Of a stretch of 64,000 nucleotides of DNA, positions 27,943 through 36,741 are shown piece after piece (position 1 is the first letter of the stretch; the number at the start of each line of letters is the position of its first letter). The translations under genes were made by a program, and so were the position numbers. Source of the DNA: Candidatus Saccharimonadota bacterium (GTDB lineage: Bacteria; Patescibacteriota; Saccharimonadia; Saccharimonadales; Saccharimonadaceae); assembly GCA_017460625.1 (NCBI GenBank), contig JAFUAT010000004.1:1-64000 (forward strand), in the 5' to 3' direction. The notes below the pieces were generated by a model. The model saw nothing but the letters and a program-made list of their open reading frames with translations, was not told the DNA's origin and did not search any database.

Positions 27943-29832
27943 ATGAATAAAGACGTCATTTATATTGAGCCGGAAGAAGATATCACTGATATCATCACAA
28001 AAATCGAAAGCTCTAAGTCTAAAATTGTGGCATTGGTGCCGCCTAAAAAAGCTGGTGTTTTTCGAAGTATTGTAAATATTAAACTTATCACTAAGGCTGG
28101 CGCAAACGCAAAAAAGACCATAGTGCTCGTAACTACGGATGCTTCAATTATTAAACTTGCCGCCGCAACCAAGATGCCTGTGACGAAAGACCTTCAAACT
28201 GCTCCAGAAATCCCTTCTCCTGATGATGATTTCAACGATACGGAAGTTGTTGATGTAGAAGACGATGCTAAGGAAGTTGAGTCAGATGACGAGCCTGATG
28301 AAGGTGAGTCTGGCAAAAAATCCGACGAGAACGAATCCAATGATGAGTCTGATGAAGAGTCCGATAAAGAAAAGGACGATAAATCCGACGATGATGACTC
28401 TGACGATTCTGACGATTCTGACGATGAAGACGATAGTAAGAATGACGAAGGAAAAGATAGCAGTAAAAAGTTAAATGACGAAAAAGAATCGTCTAAAAAG
28501 GAATCGTCTAAAAAGGAATCGGCTAAGAAGGCTGATAAAAGAGCATCTTTACTTGATGATGACGAAGAAGAAGAGCTTAAGAAAGATAAAAAGACTTCTG
28601 GGCTCGCAAATAGTAAGAATCCGGTGCTCCGTTGGATTGGAAATCACAAGAAAATTACTGCTGGCATTGGAGTCGGGCTTGTACTGTTAATTATTGTTGG
28701 AATTTGGGCATTTGCGATTGCGCCAGCTGTGACTGTAACTTTAAAACTTGAAACTACTACTGGGAACTTTTCCGAAGGAATTTCATTTACTCAGAATGTC
28801 GCCGAAGAGAAAGTCTCTGAAGGCAAGTTCTTTATTGAGGAAAAGAAGATTGAAAGTAAGGCAGAAGTTGAGTTTGATGCGACTGGCAAAAAGAACGTTG
28901 GGGAAAAGGCGACTGGGAAGATTAGAATTACGCATTATTTCCCACTAGATACCGAAGCTAGCACTGTCGCCGTTAATAATGGCACAACCTTTACGAATTC
29001 TGGTTTGACATTTGTTGTGACTAGCGGTGCGCAAATTTCCTGGGATGGAGATGTAACTGCAGCGGAAAAAGATTGTGAAAACTATGCCACCACAGGTTGG
29101 AAAAACCGTGGATGTGCTGTGAGCGCAACCGTCACTGTAACAGCTTCTGATTCTGGAGCAAATTATAATATTGCAAGTACATCTTCTGGCTGGTCGTCAT
29201 CGGTGTCTGGTCTAGATGTAATATCTAGTGAAGCCATGGTGGGCGGTTCCGACAAAACCGTAACCGTAGTGCAACAATCCGATATTGACGAGGCTATGAA
29301 GAAGATTTCAAGCGAAAATGAGTCCGTGAATAAGGAAAAATTACTTGATACTTTATCTGATGACCAGTTCGCTATCGCTTCGAGCTTTAAGCAAGAAACT
29401 GGCGAAGCGGTTTCTTCGCCAAAAGTTGGTGAAGAAGTAGAATCTGGCAAGAAGGCTAAACTCTCTGTCACTACGACTGATTCTATCTTTGTAATCGACG
29501 AAACAAAATTGAAGGAATTTATCGCCGAAAAAGCTAAGCTTCAAGAAGGCTACAAAATCTACGACATGAATGATCCATTTATTGAAAATTTCATGAAGAG
29601 TGAGAACGGGTACGTTGGCAAGCTTAAAACTTCATACACCGCTGGTTCTACTATCACAGAAAACGACGTCGTAGAGACAATCAAGGGTAAGGGAATTGGC
29701 TCGGCTAAGAGAGATTTATCTGATAACTTTAAAGGTATCAAAACTATCACTATCGATACTTCAGTGCCTTGGGTAACATCTGTTCCGAATAACACCGAAA
29801 AAATCACTATAAATATTGAGACTCAGGAGTAA
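27943..29832 (+). CDS. Baseplate-J-like single-TM envelope protein with acidic/Lys repeat linker
   Basis: 629 residues. An N-terminal alpha/beta domain (1-95) with VALVPPKKAGVFRS is followed by a disordered linker (95-220) of Asp/Ser/Glu then Lys/Ser repeats, one TM (about 237-262) and an extracytoplasmic part. The latter carries segments like VGEKATGKIRI and a late SAKRDLSDNFKGI that resemble the proteins annotated as baseplate J-like in CPR genomes. These commonly lie beside the RuvX gene, as here. Function is unknown; relation to a contractile injection system is not shown by anything else in the window. Confidence 0.7.
   Translation: MNKDVIYIEPEEDITDIITKIESSKSKIVALVPPKKAGVFRSIVNIKLITKAGANAKKTIVLVTTDASIIKLAAATKMPVTKDLQTAPEIPSPDDDFNDTEVVDVEDDAKEVESDDEPDEGESGKKSDENESNDESDEESDKEKDDKSDDDDSDDSDDSDDEDDSKNDEGKDSSKKLNDEKESSKKESSKKESAKKADKRASLLDDDEEEELKKDKKTSGLANSKNPVLRWIGNHKKITAGIGVGLVLLIIVGIWAFAIAPAVTVTLKLETTTGNFSEGISFTQNVAEEKVSEGKFFIEEKKIESKAEVEFDATGKKNVGEKATGKIRITHYFPLDTEASTVAVNNGTTFTNSGLTFVVTSGAQISWDGDVTAAEKDCENYATTGWKNRGCAVSATVTVTASDSGANYNIASTSSGWSSSVSGLDVISSEAMVGGSDKTVTVVQQSDIDEAMKKISSENESVNKEKLLDTLSDDQFAIASSFKQETGEAVSSPKVGEEVESGKKAKLSVTTTDSIFVIDETKLKEFIAEKAKLQEGYKIYDMNDPFIENFMKSENGYVGKLKTSYTAGSTITENDVVETIKGKGIGSAKRDLSDNFKGIKTITIDTSVPWVTSVPNNTEKITINIETQE
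28396..28425 (+). repeat. Short tandem repeat, 9-nt unit
   Basis: gactctgac then gattctgac units encoding Asp-Ser-Asp repeats in the acidic linker; likely to vary in copy number. Confidence 0.8.
28486..28530 (+). repeat. Tandem repeat, three 15-nt units
   Basis: gaatcgtctaaaaag twice perfectly, then once with two changes, encoding Glu-Ser-Ser/Ala-Lys-Lys repeats. Confidence 0.9.
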
Positions 29833-29835
29833 ATT

Positions 29836-31263
29836 TTGAAAATTATTGGCCTAGATGTGGGTACTAGACGTATTGGTGTGGCCAAGGCGGATTCTTCTTT
29901 GCGGATAGCCGTACCAGTAGGGTTTATTGGAGTAGACGGCTCAGAATGGCAGGAAATCGCGAAAATCGCTAGTTTAAACAATACGAATTGGTTTGTTTTA
30001 GGCCTGCCAAGAAGTAACGAAGGGAATGAGACTAAACAATCTCTTTATGTCAGGCAGTTTGCTAAGGATTTACTAACCCACATGCCGGATGCAAAAATCC
30101 GCTTTCAGGATGAGTCTTTGACCTCTGTTGAGGCAGAAAATCGTCTAAAATCCCGTAAAAAGTCATATGAAAGGGGCGATATTGACGCTGAAGCAGCTGC
30201 GATTATTTTGCAGGATTTCCTAGAAACTCTCTCTTCTAATTCTAAAACATTTTCTTCGGAGCTACCACAGAATAAGAGTTTAGGCTCTACTAACTCTGGA
30301 GATGGATTTCAAGATTCTCTTAAAACATCTATACAGACTACAAAAGCAATCACTAAAAAGGAGACCGACAAAATTAAAATGACCGCAAAAAGAACCAAAC
30401 ACAAGATGAAAAAATGGCCTATCTTTCTAGTTTTAGTACTAATTGCTGCTGGAGCAGCAGGTGGTTTTATAATCATTCAAAAGATTAGGGAGAAAAACGC
30501 CGAGGAAAGACGCAAAGAGTATGCCAGAATTGAAGCAGAAATGAAGGCTGAAGTTTTTAATTTTACGATTAGACCAGGTGAGACCATTTTTGATATTCAA
30601 GACGCTCTAGTAAAAGAAGGCTATACCCCTGAAGAAGTAGAAAAAGCGTTTAATGCCGAGTATGATTTTGATTTTTTGAAAAAACGACCGGATGAAGCAA
30701 CGCTTGAGGGGTATCTATACGGTGAGACTTATGAATTTTACAAGGGCGTGCCCGTTGAGGATATTTTGACAAAATATCTCGAAAAAATGGGGGAAGTGAT
30801 ATCAGAAAACAATCTCGAGGCAAGATACGCTAACAGGGGTTTAAGCCTATTTGAAGGTATAACGCTCGCGTCCGTCGTGCAAAAAGAATCTCCGGCTGGC
30901 GAGCAGGCTACCGTGGCCCAAGTATTTTTATCTAGGCTAAATTACGGCTGGAAACTTGGAAGCGATGTAACCGTATCTTACGCGATTGATAAGAAAGATC
31001 CGAATCGCAACATTTATAGCGATAATGCGGCCGCTCTTTCTATTGATTCCTGTTATAATACGAGATTATATACTGGTCTTCCTTGCGGGCCTATTTCAAA
31101 TCCTAATCTTGCATCGCTACTTGCTGTAGCTGAGCCGGCTGAGAGTTCTTATCTGTACTTCTTGACAGGGGACGATGGTTTGATGTATTATAGTTATACA
31201 GAGTCTGAGCATAATCAGAATGCGGCTACCCATTGCCAGAATCTCTGTAATATTTCATTATGA
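29836..31263 (+). CDS. RuvX (YqgF) fused to endolytic transglycosylase MltG
   Basis: One frame of 475 residues. Residues 1-135 are a complete YqgF/RuvX nuclease domain (GLDVGTRRIGVAKAD, LGLPRSNEGNETKQS, DESLTSVEAE, DIDAEAAAIIL), known for pre-16S rRNA processing. A Ser/Thr/Lys linker leads to a TM at about 195-215 and a complete MltG domain: LysM-like RPGETIFDIQ, catalytic Glu in LASVVQKESP, and YNTRLYTGLPCGPISNP. MltG cleaves nascent glycan strands outside the membrane. Separate neighbouring genes in Firmicutes (yrrK, yrrL), here apparently one polypeptide. The TTG start has aggag 7 nt upstream. Confidence 0.88.
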   Translation: MKIIGLDVGTRRIGVAKADSSLRIAVPVGFIGVDGSEWQEIAKIASLNNTNWFVLGLPRSNEGNETKQSLYVRQFAKDLLTHMPDAKIRFQDESLTSVEAENRLKSRKKSYERGDIDAEAAAIILQDFLETLSSNSKTFSSELPQNKSLGSTNSGDGFQDSLKTSIQTTKAITKKETDKIKMTAKRTKHKMKKWPIFLVLVLIAAGAAGGFIIIQKIREKNAEERRKEYARIEAEMKAEVFNFTIRPGETIFDIQDALVKEGYTPEEVEKAFNAEYDFDFLKKRPDEATLEGYLYGETYEFYKGVPVEDILTKYLEKMGEVISENNLEARYANRGLSLFEGITLASVVQKESPAGEQATVAQVFLSRLNYGWKLGSDVTVSYAIDKKDPNRNIYSDNAAALSIDSCYNTRLYTGLPCGPISNPNLASLLAVAEPAESSYLYFLTGDDGLMYYSYTESEHNQNAATHCQNLCNISL

Positions 31264-32357
31264 CAAGTAAATCGAATAAAACTTGGGAAAAACTAAAGCA
31301 CATTCTGCCGTATTTTTTGGCGGGGGCTTTCACGATTTTAATTGCTGTATTTGGTTCAATTGATAAAGACAAAACAGGGGTAACACTCAGTCTTGATTCT
31401 TTTGCAAAGAGTGACTATGATATTTCTGTTGACCAGCTATCTGAAATGTATGTAGTGGCGGATCTATCTAATTCGCTGGGGTTAGCTTCGGCGTCTGATG
31501 TGGCGTCTAACTATGTGGTTACTACATCTATGTATGATGCAGGACAAACTGCTACTGGTAAGCTCGAGAAGCCTTCTATTACAAACATCATCGTATCTCG
31601 AGGCGTTGTCGAATACGTGGTGGCAGAAGGCGATTCTATGGAGTCGATTGCGTCTAAGCACGGTGTAACTACAGACCAGATTCGTTGGTCCAATAATTTA
31701 AAAACTACAGACGTGACAGTTGGAAATGTACTTTACATTCCAAGTGTCCCTGGAATTGTTTATACAGTAAAATCTGGTGAAAGCGTTGAGTCGATTGCCG
31801 CCAAATATGGTTCTACCGCGGCCGAGATTACTGCGCTAAATGACCTAGAAGTAAGCGGAGTTCAGGAAGGCGCTCGAATCGTCATTAAAAACGGTTCTTT
31901 GCCAGAAACAGAGCGACCAGAATACGTGGCGCCGCGCCCGGCAACTACTACTTATCGTTCATCTAGTACTTATTATTATTCTTATCTTGGTAATACTTCA
32001 GAAAGACAGAATATCACTGTAGTGGGTAGGATTTATGGTTTGGGTGGGCCATATGGAGCTGGTCAATGTACTCAGTGGGCGTGGTCAAAGCGACGTGATC
32101 TACCTTCTACGCTTGGCAATGCAAATGCTTGGGCTGCAAACGCTGCAGCTAGGGGATATGTGGTTAATCGTACCCCTTCTGCAGGTGCTGTATTTCAGAC
32201 TTCTTCTGGTTGGTATGGTCACGTTGGGTATGTAGAAGCAGTAAATGGTGATGGCTCTATTACGGTAACCGAAATGAATTATGGTTACAGTCCGTATCTT
32301 GTGATTCGAGCAACGATTCCAGCCAGTGCAGTAGGGAATTTTAACTATATTCATTAA
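31260..32357 (+). CDS. Membrane-anchored LysM-LysM-CHAP peptidoglycan hydrolase
   Basis: Cell-wall amidase/endopeptidase of 365 residues: N-terminal TM at about 12-30, two LysM domains (about 117-165, YVVAEGDSMESIASKHGV; about 170-218, YTVKSGESVESIAAKYGS), a Ser/Tyr/Thr linker, and a C-terminal CHAP domain (about 255-365). The CHAP Cys is in GAGQCTQWAW, the His in GHVGYVEAV and the third residue probably in TVTEMNY. It overlaps the RuvX-MltG gene by 4 bp (ATGA), so a glycan-cutting and a peptide-cutting enzyme are co-expressed. Confidence 0.92.
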   Translation: MTSKSNKTWEKLKHILPYFLAGAFTILIAVFGSIDKDKTGVTLSLDSFAKSDYDISVDQLSEMYVVADLSNSLGLASASDVASNYVVTTSMYDAGQTATGKLEKPSITNIIVSRGVVEYVVAEGDSMESIASKHGVTTDQIRWSNNLKTTDVTVGNVLYIPSVPGIVYTVKSGESVESIAAKYGSTAAEITALNDLEVSGVQEGARIVIKNGSLPETERPEYVAPRPATTTYRSSSTYYYSYLGNTSERQNITVVGRIYGLGGPYGAGQCTQWAWSKRRDLPSTLGNANAWAANAAARGYVVNRTPSAGAVFQTSSGWYGHVGYVEAVNGDGSITVTEMNYGYSPYLVIRATIPASAVGNFNYIH

Positions 32358-32364
32358 AAAATAC

Positions 32365-32399
32365 TTGACAACATTTTGCTTATGCTTTATTATTAAATT
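32365..32399 (+). promoter_or_regulatory. Strong consensus promoter for a probable ncRNA
   Basis: TTGACA at 32365-32370, 17-nt spacer and TATTAT at 32388-32393, predicting a start near 32400. No ribosome-binding site or ORF follows. Confidence 0.75.
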
Positions 32400-32565
32400 A
32401 AGCTGGTACGCTTCACGGGGTTCCACTGATAGAAAGTTAGTGGAGTGTGGAGACTTACATTAATAATCAAAAACAAACAGCGGATTAAAACAAACCAATG
32501 TGCCCCAGGGTGGGCGCGGATCAGCGTGGGTAGAGCTCTCTTGAAAAAGGGAGCTCTTGCTATTT
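32400..32565 (+). ncRNA. Probable structured small RNA, about 165 nt, family not identified
   Basis: A consensus promoter, an ORF-free segment and a terminator-like stem define a transcript of about 165 nt. Visible helices: agct (32401-32404) with agct (32534-32537) and acgct (32408-32412) with agcgt (32523-32527) close the ends; ccact/agtgg hairpin at 32423-32443; gtgccc/gggcgc hairpin at 32500-32517. The middle (about 32455-32495) is A-rich and unpaired. Size and closed-rod shape would suit a 6S-type RNA, but I see no diagnostic sequence for 6S, SRP RNA, tmRNA or RNase P. Confidence 0.6.
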
Positions 32566-32566
32566 T
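32532..32566 (+). terminator. Terminator-like hairpin after the ncRNA
   Basis: agagctc (32532-32538) pairs with gagctct (32551-32557), then tgctatttt; the 3' tract is weak. Confidence 0.55.
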
Positions 32567-33893
32567 AATAATCTTCTACTAGGGTAAATTCTTTTCCGGC
32601 TATGGAAATAATTGATTCTGGCGTGGCGCCAAGCGAGGTTAATTCCGCTCGGATGCCCATTTTTTTCATAATATCCCTTAATCGGTTGATGGAAGCATAA
32701 TTATTCATATCAGTACGACGAGCAAATTTTTCGATTTTTTCACCTGTTACTATGAATTTGCTGTCTTGTTCTTCTATATTCCAGGAATCTCTTAAAAGTT
32801 TGGCGTTAAGAGAGATTGTAGGCATATTAGCGTTTGGAGAATCTGAATATGATTTTTCTTGAGCCGCGTCCAAAGCTCCTGTTACTACAGGGTTTTTGAC
32901 ACTTATGCTCGCAAAACATTCTCTTAAAAGTTCATCTAATCCCATGTGAGCGGATGCGGAGATGGCGAGAACTTTGGCATTAGGGTTTTTGGCGAGAATT
33001 GAAGACATTTGTATTTTAATAATATCCACGTCCACGCCTTCACATTTAGTAAGCGCTACGATTTCTGGCCGAGAAGCAAGATCGGCGTATTTTTCTAGTT
33101 CGTTTCTAATGGTTTGGTAAGCTGCACCAGCGTCATCGTTATAAACATCTATTAAATGCAGTAATACTTTGGTGCGTTCGACATGACGAAGAAAATCATG
33201 GCCTAGACCTTTACCTTCGGAAGCACCTTCGATTAACCCTGGAATATCAGCGATGAGTAAATCGTGACCATCGATAGTAGCCACCCCTAGATTTGGGGTA
33301 ATAGTAGTGAAAGGATAATCCGCGATTTCGGGCTTAGCATTAGAGACGACAGAGAGAAAAGTAGATTTGCCAGCATTTGGAAGCCCCACAAGGCCAATAT
33401 CTGCGATAGATTTTAGTTCCAAAATTGCCTCGAACTCTTCGCCTGGTTCACCGACTTCGGCTACTATTGGTGCCTGACGAGTGGAACTTTTAAAATGAGC
33501 ATTGCCAAAACCGCCATCGCCGCCTTTTGCAATAACAGCGGCATCGCCATCGTGGTCTAGGTCCGCCAATAAAACTTTTTCCTGCGACGAATCATCGCTG
33601 TTTTTATATACGACGGTACCGATTGGGACATCTATGATTAAATCTTTGCCAGAACGACCAGCAGAACGCTGTCCAGAACCGTTTTTACCATCTTCTGCGG
33701 TGAGAATAGGTGTAAAACGAAAATCTATCAGGGTGTCAGTGTCTTTGTCTGCTCTAAAAATAATATCACCGCCTTTACCGCCATCACCACCATCTGGACC
33801 ACCTTTAGGAATATAGATTTCATGACGAAAAGAAACGGCGCCATCACCGCCTTTACCGGCCTTTAAACTTACTTTCGCCACATCTACAAACAT
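32565..33893 (-). CDS. obgE: GTPase ObgE/CgtA with OCT domain
   Basis: Ribosome-assembly and stress GTPase. The N-terminal glycine-rich Obg fold (KAGKGGDGAVSFRHEIYIPK) is followed by a G domain with P-loop GLPNAGKST, G3 DIPGLIEGA and a TKCE G4 motif (consensus NKxD is changed). The C-terminal OCT domain (about 365-442) is present. Length 442 is normal for Obg with OCT. Its promoter lies back-to-back with that of trmD in 39 bp. Confidence 0.95.
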   Translation of the reverse strand: MFVDVAKVSLKAGKGGDGAVSFRHEIYIPKGGPDGGDGGKGGDIIFRADKDTDTLIDFRFTPILTAEDGKNGSGQRSAGRSGKDLIIDVPIGTVVYKNSDDSSQEKVLLADLDHDGDAAVIAKGGDGGFGNAHFKSSTRQAPIVAEVGEPGEEFEAILELKSIADIGLVGLPNAGKSTFLSVVSNAKPEIADYPFTTITPNLGVATIDGHDLLIADIPGLIEGASEGKGLGHDFLRHVERTKVLLHLIDVYNDDAGAAYQTIRNELEKYADLASRPEIVALTKCEGVDVDIIKIQMSSILAKNPNAKVLAISASAHMGLDELLRECFASISVKNPVVTGALDAAQEKSYSDSPNANMPTISLNAKLLRDSWNIEEQDSKFIVTGEKIEKFARRTDMNNYASINRLRDIMKKMGIRAELTSLGATPESIISIAGKEFTLVEDY

Positions 33894-33932
33894 AATTAAT
33901 ATTATAACATAAAAAGTGATATAATTATAGAT
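33894..33932. promoter_or_regulatory. Divergent leaderless promoters of obgE and trmD
   Basis: Minus strand: TGtTATAAT (plus 33901-33906), 7 nt to the obgE ATG. Plus strand: TGaTATAAT (33920-33925), 7 nt to the trmD ATG. The whole intergenic region is 39 bp, so the two polymerases cannot bind together. Confidence 0.75.
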
Positions 33933-34679
33933 ATGATTCGGTTCACTATCATCACATTGTTTCGGGAGGCTTTGGAGCCATATCTTAATACTTCCATGAT
34001 GTGGAAGGCGCAGGAAAAGAAGCTGGCTTCATTTGATTTTGTGGATTTAAGAGAATTTGGTTTGGGGCCACATAAATCTGTAGATGATACGCCATACGGT
34101 GGTGGAGATGGAATGTTGCTTAGATGTGAACCGGTTTTTAATGCGATTGAGTCGGTTAAAGCGAAGGATTCGTCTGCGAAGGTTATCTTGCCAACACCTG
34201 TCGGCAAAGTTTGGACACAAGAGATGGCTAGAAAGATGGCAGGGGGGATAGAGCGGTTAAAACCTGCTTCCTTGGGGCACACTCAAGACCGCTCGGCCAA
34301 GCTTACGGTCCCGGAAGAGCAGGTTTTAGCTAATTCAGCCCCCCATTACATCATCTTGTGCCCGCATTATGAGGGATATGACGAAAGAATTATGTCGATT
34401 GTGGATTATCCGATTTCGCTAGGAAAATACGTTTTGACTGGCGGTGAACTTCCTGCGCTTATTATCATTGATTCTGTGGTACGACTTATTCCAGGGGTGC
34501 TTGGGGGTGAGAGTTCTGCCCTTATCGAGTCTTTTTCTGACGGAGATAATTTGGAATATCCACAATATACCAAGCCTTATGATTTCAGGGGAATGAAGGT
34601 GCCTGATGTTTTACTCTCTGGAAACCATGGTGAAATTGATAAGTGGCGCAAGGAACATTCCAGAAAGGCGGAGATGTGA
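33933..34679 (+). CDS. trmD: tRNA (guanine-N1)-methyltransferase with an in-frame insertion
   Basis: Methylates G37 of tRNAs to prevent frameshifting. SPOUT-class motifs are PYGGGDGMLLRCEP, CPHYEGYDERI and ISLGKYVLTGGELPALIIIDS (trefoil knot). About 30 extra residues (104-137) lie between TQEMARKMA and the IILCPHYEG strand, a position where TrmD normally has a short turn; they come from a palindromic element. The stop codon overlaps the GTG start of recG. Confidence 0.95.
   Translation: MIRFTIITLFREALEPYLNTSMMWKAQEKKLASFDFVDLREFGLGPHKSVDDTPYGGGDGMLLRCEPVFNAIESVKAKDSSAKVILPTPVGKVWTQEMARKMAGGIERLKPASLGHTQDRSAKLTVPEEQVLANSAPHYIILCPHYEGYDERIMSIVDYPISLGKYVLTGGELPALIIIDSVVRLIPGVLGGESSALIESFSDGDNLEYPQYTKPYDFRGMKVPDVLLSGNHGEIDKWRKEHSRKAEM
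34242..34344. repeat. Palindromic element inserted in frame in trmD
   Basis: An imperfect long palindrome: gggggg at 34242-34247 opposite cccccc at 34339-34344, and a perfect 11-bp pair, 34258-34268 with 34318-34328. Inside, gaccg/cggtc (34287-34310) forms a hairpin. On the minus strand cttggccgagcgg and the following gtgcccc-aagg block align with the rluB element. Confidence 0.75.
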
Positions 34680-36733
34680 TTTTAACCGATTCCGTCGAAA
34701 CACTCAAAGGGATTGGGCCTAAAACAGCGGAAATTCTTAAAAAAGTTGGGATAAAGACCGTAAGGGATTTTTTTTATAATTTACCAAGAGACTACGAAAA
34801 TTTCCAGGCGGCTACTTCGATTTCTGAAGTTAAACCAGGAAAAGTAGTAGTTAAGGGAAAAATAGAGAATTTGGCTTCTAGAAGGGCGAGACGCCGAAAT
34901 TTGTCTATAGTGGAAGGCACAATAAAGGATGATACGGGCTCGATTAGGGTAGTTTGGTTTAATCAGACTTACAGGTTAAGACAATTTACCCCAGATAAGG
35001 AGTACCTGTTTTCTGGTACTTTTGAGCTAAAAAATGGCCGTTTTCAGCTTACTTCACCCTCGAGTGCGCTATATTCCGATGTAGACCTCAAAAGCGGTCT
35101 TAGCCCTATCTACGTAGCTCACGGTGGGCTAAAAACGGCGGATTTTAGAAGATTTTTGAATAGTGCCAGGGATAAATTTGCTGAAATCCCGGATTTGCTG
35201 CCTTTTGTTGACCCTGGTGTTAGAAGAGAGTCACTATTTAGAGCGCATTTTCCTGATTCAAATGAATCAATTAAAAAAGCCCGGGAGTATTTAGCTTACG
35301 AGGAATTATTTGAGCTGATTTTGGCGGCTAAGATGAACCGGCTTGAAAATGAGAAACTAAAATCTACCCCTATTCATTTTGATGTTCAAAAAATTCGAGA
35401 TTTCGTGGGGAGCTTGCCTTTTAAGCTTACAAATGCACAGAGAAGAGCAACATGGGAGATTTTCCAAGATATGGAGAAAGGCCAGCCGATGAACAGACTT
35501 TTACAAGGCGATGTGGGCTCTGGTAAAACTATGGTTGCTGCGTTAGCCGCTTACGAAGCTTTTGCTAGCGGGGAACAGGTGGCGTTGCTGGCTCCAACAG
35601 CGATTCTAGCGACACAGCACTTTGAAGGAATTTCGAAGCTGTTATCTAAATTTGGAGTAAAAACCGCCCTTCTTACGGGCGCAACAAAGAAAAAGACCGA
35701 ATTAAAAAAACAAATTCGTAGTGGCGAAATTAACGTCGTTATTGGCACCCATGCGCTTTTAACTGACGACACTGAATTTTTAAATTTGGGGTTGGTAATT
35801 ATTGATGAACAACATCGTTTTGGTGTCGAACAGAGGCAAAAATTAGCTTTAAAGTCACCGAAGGGGCTAGCACCGCATCTTTTATCGATGACAGCCACGC
35901 CGATACCACGCTCTTTACAATTGACAGTATTTGGGGATTTGGATGTTTCGATTCTAGATGAACTGCCAAAGGGACGCCAGCCAATCACAACCAAGATTAT
36001 GCCGGAAGTCGAGATTAGCGATGAACTTTATCCACGAATATTAGATAGAGTAAAAGCTGGTGAGCAAGTTTATTGGATTTGCAAGGCAATTGATGATGGA
36101 GCGAATGCAAGAAGCACGGGGAGTTTAAGCGCAGGAACTTCAAGTGCGGCGGATATTACCTCTGTAAAATCGCGAACCAAGCGACTTAAGGAAATTTTTC
36201 CAAAACTTAAGATCGAGTTTTTGCATGGCAAAATGAAGCCAGCCGAAAAAGACGAAATAATGGAAAAATTTTCTGGTGGCAAAATTGACATTTTGGTTTC
36301 TACTACTGTAGTAGAAGTAGGAGTTGATGTGCCAAATGCCACGGTTATTGTAATCGAAAACGCCGAGGGCTATGGCCTGGCGCAGCTTCATCAGCTCAGA
36401 GGTAGAGTGGGGCGAGGCACGGCTAAATCAGATTGTTTTCTTTTGACTAGTGGCGACACGACACCGTCTAGACGTTTACGCGAGCTTGAAAAATCTTCGG
36501 ATGGTTTTTATTTGGCGGAGGTAGACCTTAAGTTGCGTGGGCCTGGCGAAATCTATGGGGCTCTGCAGCATGGAGCTTTGGATCTTAGAATTGCGTCTCT
36601 TTCTGACACCAAATTAATTGCGCGAGCCAGAAAAGATGCTGATATTTTTTTGAGTTTGGGCGATAAAATGTTACAATATGAAGAACTGATGATGGGGATT
36701 TCTAAATACCAGCAATTAACAACGCTAAACTAA
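34676..36733 (+). CDS. recG: ATP-dependent DNA helicase RecG
   Basis: Remodels stalled forks and recombination junctions. An N-terminal HhH-like segment (LKGIGPKTAEILKKVGI), the wedge/OB domain, then SF2 helicase motifs GDVGSGKT (I), IIDEQHRFG (II, DEQH), MTATPIPRS (III), HGKMKP, and QLRGRVGRG (VI). The GTG at 34676 overlaps the trmD stop and has a nearby ggcggag site; the frame is open further up but that would lie deep in trmD. About 15-25 extra residues near 475-500 (ARSTGSLSAGTSSAADIT) may be a decayed insertion. Length about 685. Confidence 0.95.
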   Translation: MILTDSVETLKGIGPKTAEILKKVGIKTVRDFFYNLPRDYENFQAATSISEVKPGKVVVKGKIENLASRRARRRNLSIVEGTIKDDTGSIRVVWFNQTYRLRQFTPDKEYLFSGTFELKNGRFQLTSPSSALYSDVDLKSGLSPIYVAHGGLKTADFRRFLNSARDKFAEIPDLLPFVDPGVRRESLFRAHFPDSNESIKKAREYLAYEELFELILAAKMNRLENEKLKSTPIHFDVQKIRDFVGSLPFKLTNAQRRATWEIFQDMEKGQPMNRLLQGDVGSGKTMVAALAAYEAFASGEQVALLAPTAILATQHFEGISKLLSKFGVKTALLTGATKKKTELKKQIRSGEINVVIGTHALLTDDTEFLNLGLVIIDEQHRFGVEQRQKLALKSPKGLAPHLLSMTATPIPRSLQLTVFGDLDVSILDELPKGRQPITTKIMPEVEISDELYPRILDRVKAGEQVYWICKAIDDGANARSTGSLSAGTSSAADITSVKSRTKRLKEIFPKLKIEFLHGKMKPAEKDEIMEKFSGGKIDILVSTTVVEVGVDVPNATVIVIENAEGYGLAQLHQLRGRVGRGTAKSDCFLLTSGDTTPSRRLRELEKSSDGFYLAEVDLKLRGPGEIYGALQHGALDLRIASLSDTKLIARARKDADIFLSLGDKMLQYEELMMGISKYQQLTTLN

Positions 36734-36741
36734 GGAGAAAT

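Noticed and set aside
28396-28530. Tandem repeats as part of the palindromic family
   Set aside because: They are simple direct repeats that encode low-complexity linker; no inverted symmetry.
30222-30330. Weak inverted repeat (aaactct/agagttt) in the linker of the RuvX-MltG gene
   Set aside because: Arms are only 7 bp with mismatches beyond, and Ser/Thr-rich linkers are expected here; not convincing as a palindromic element.
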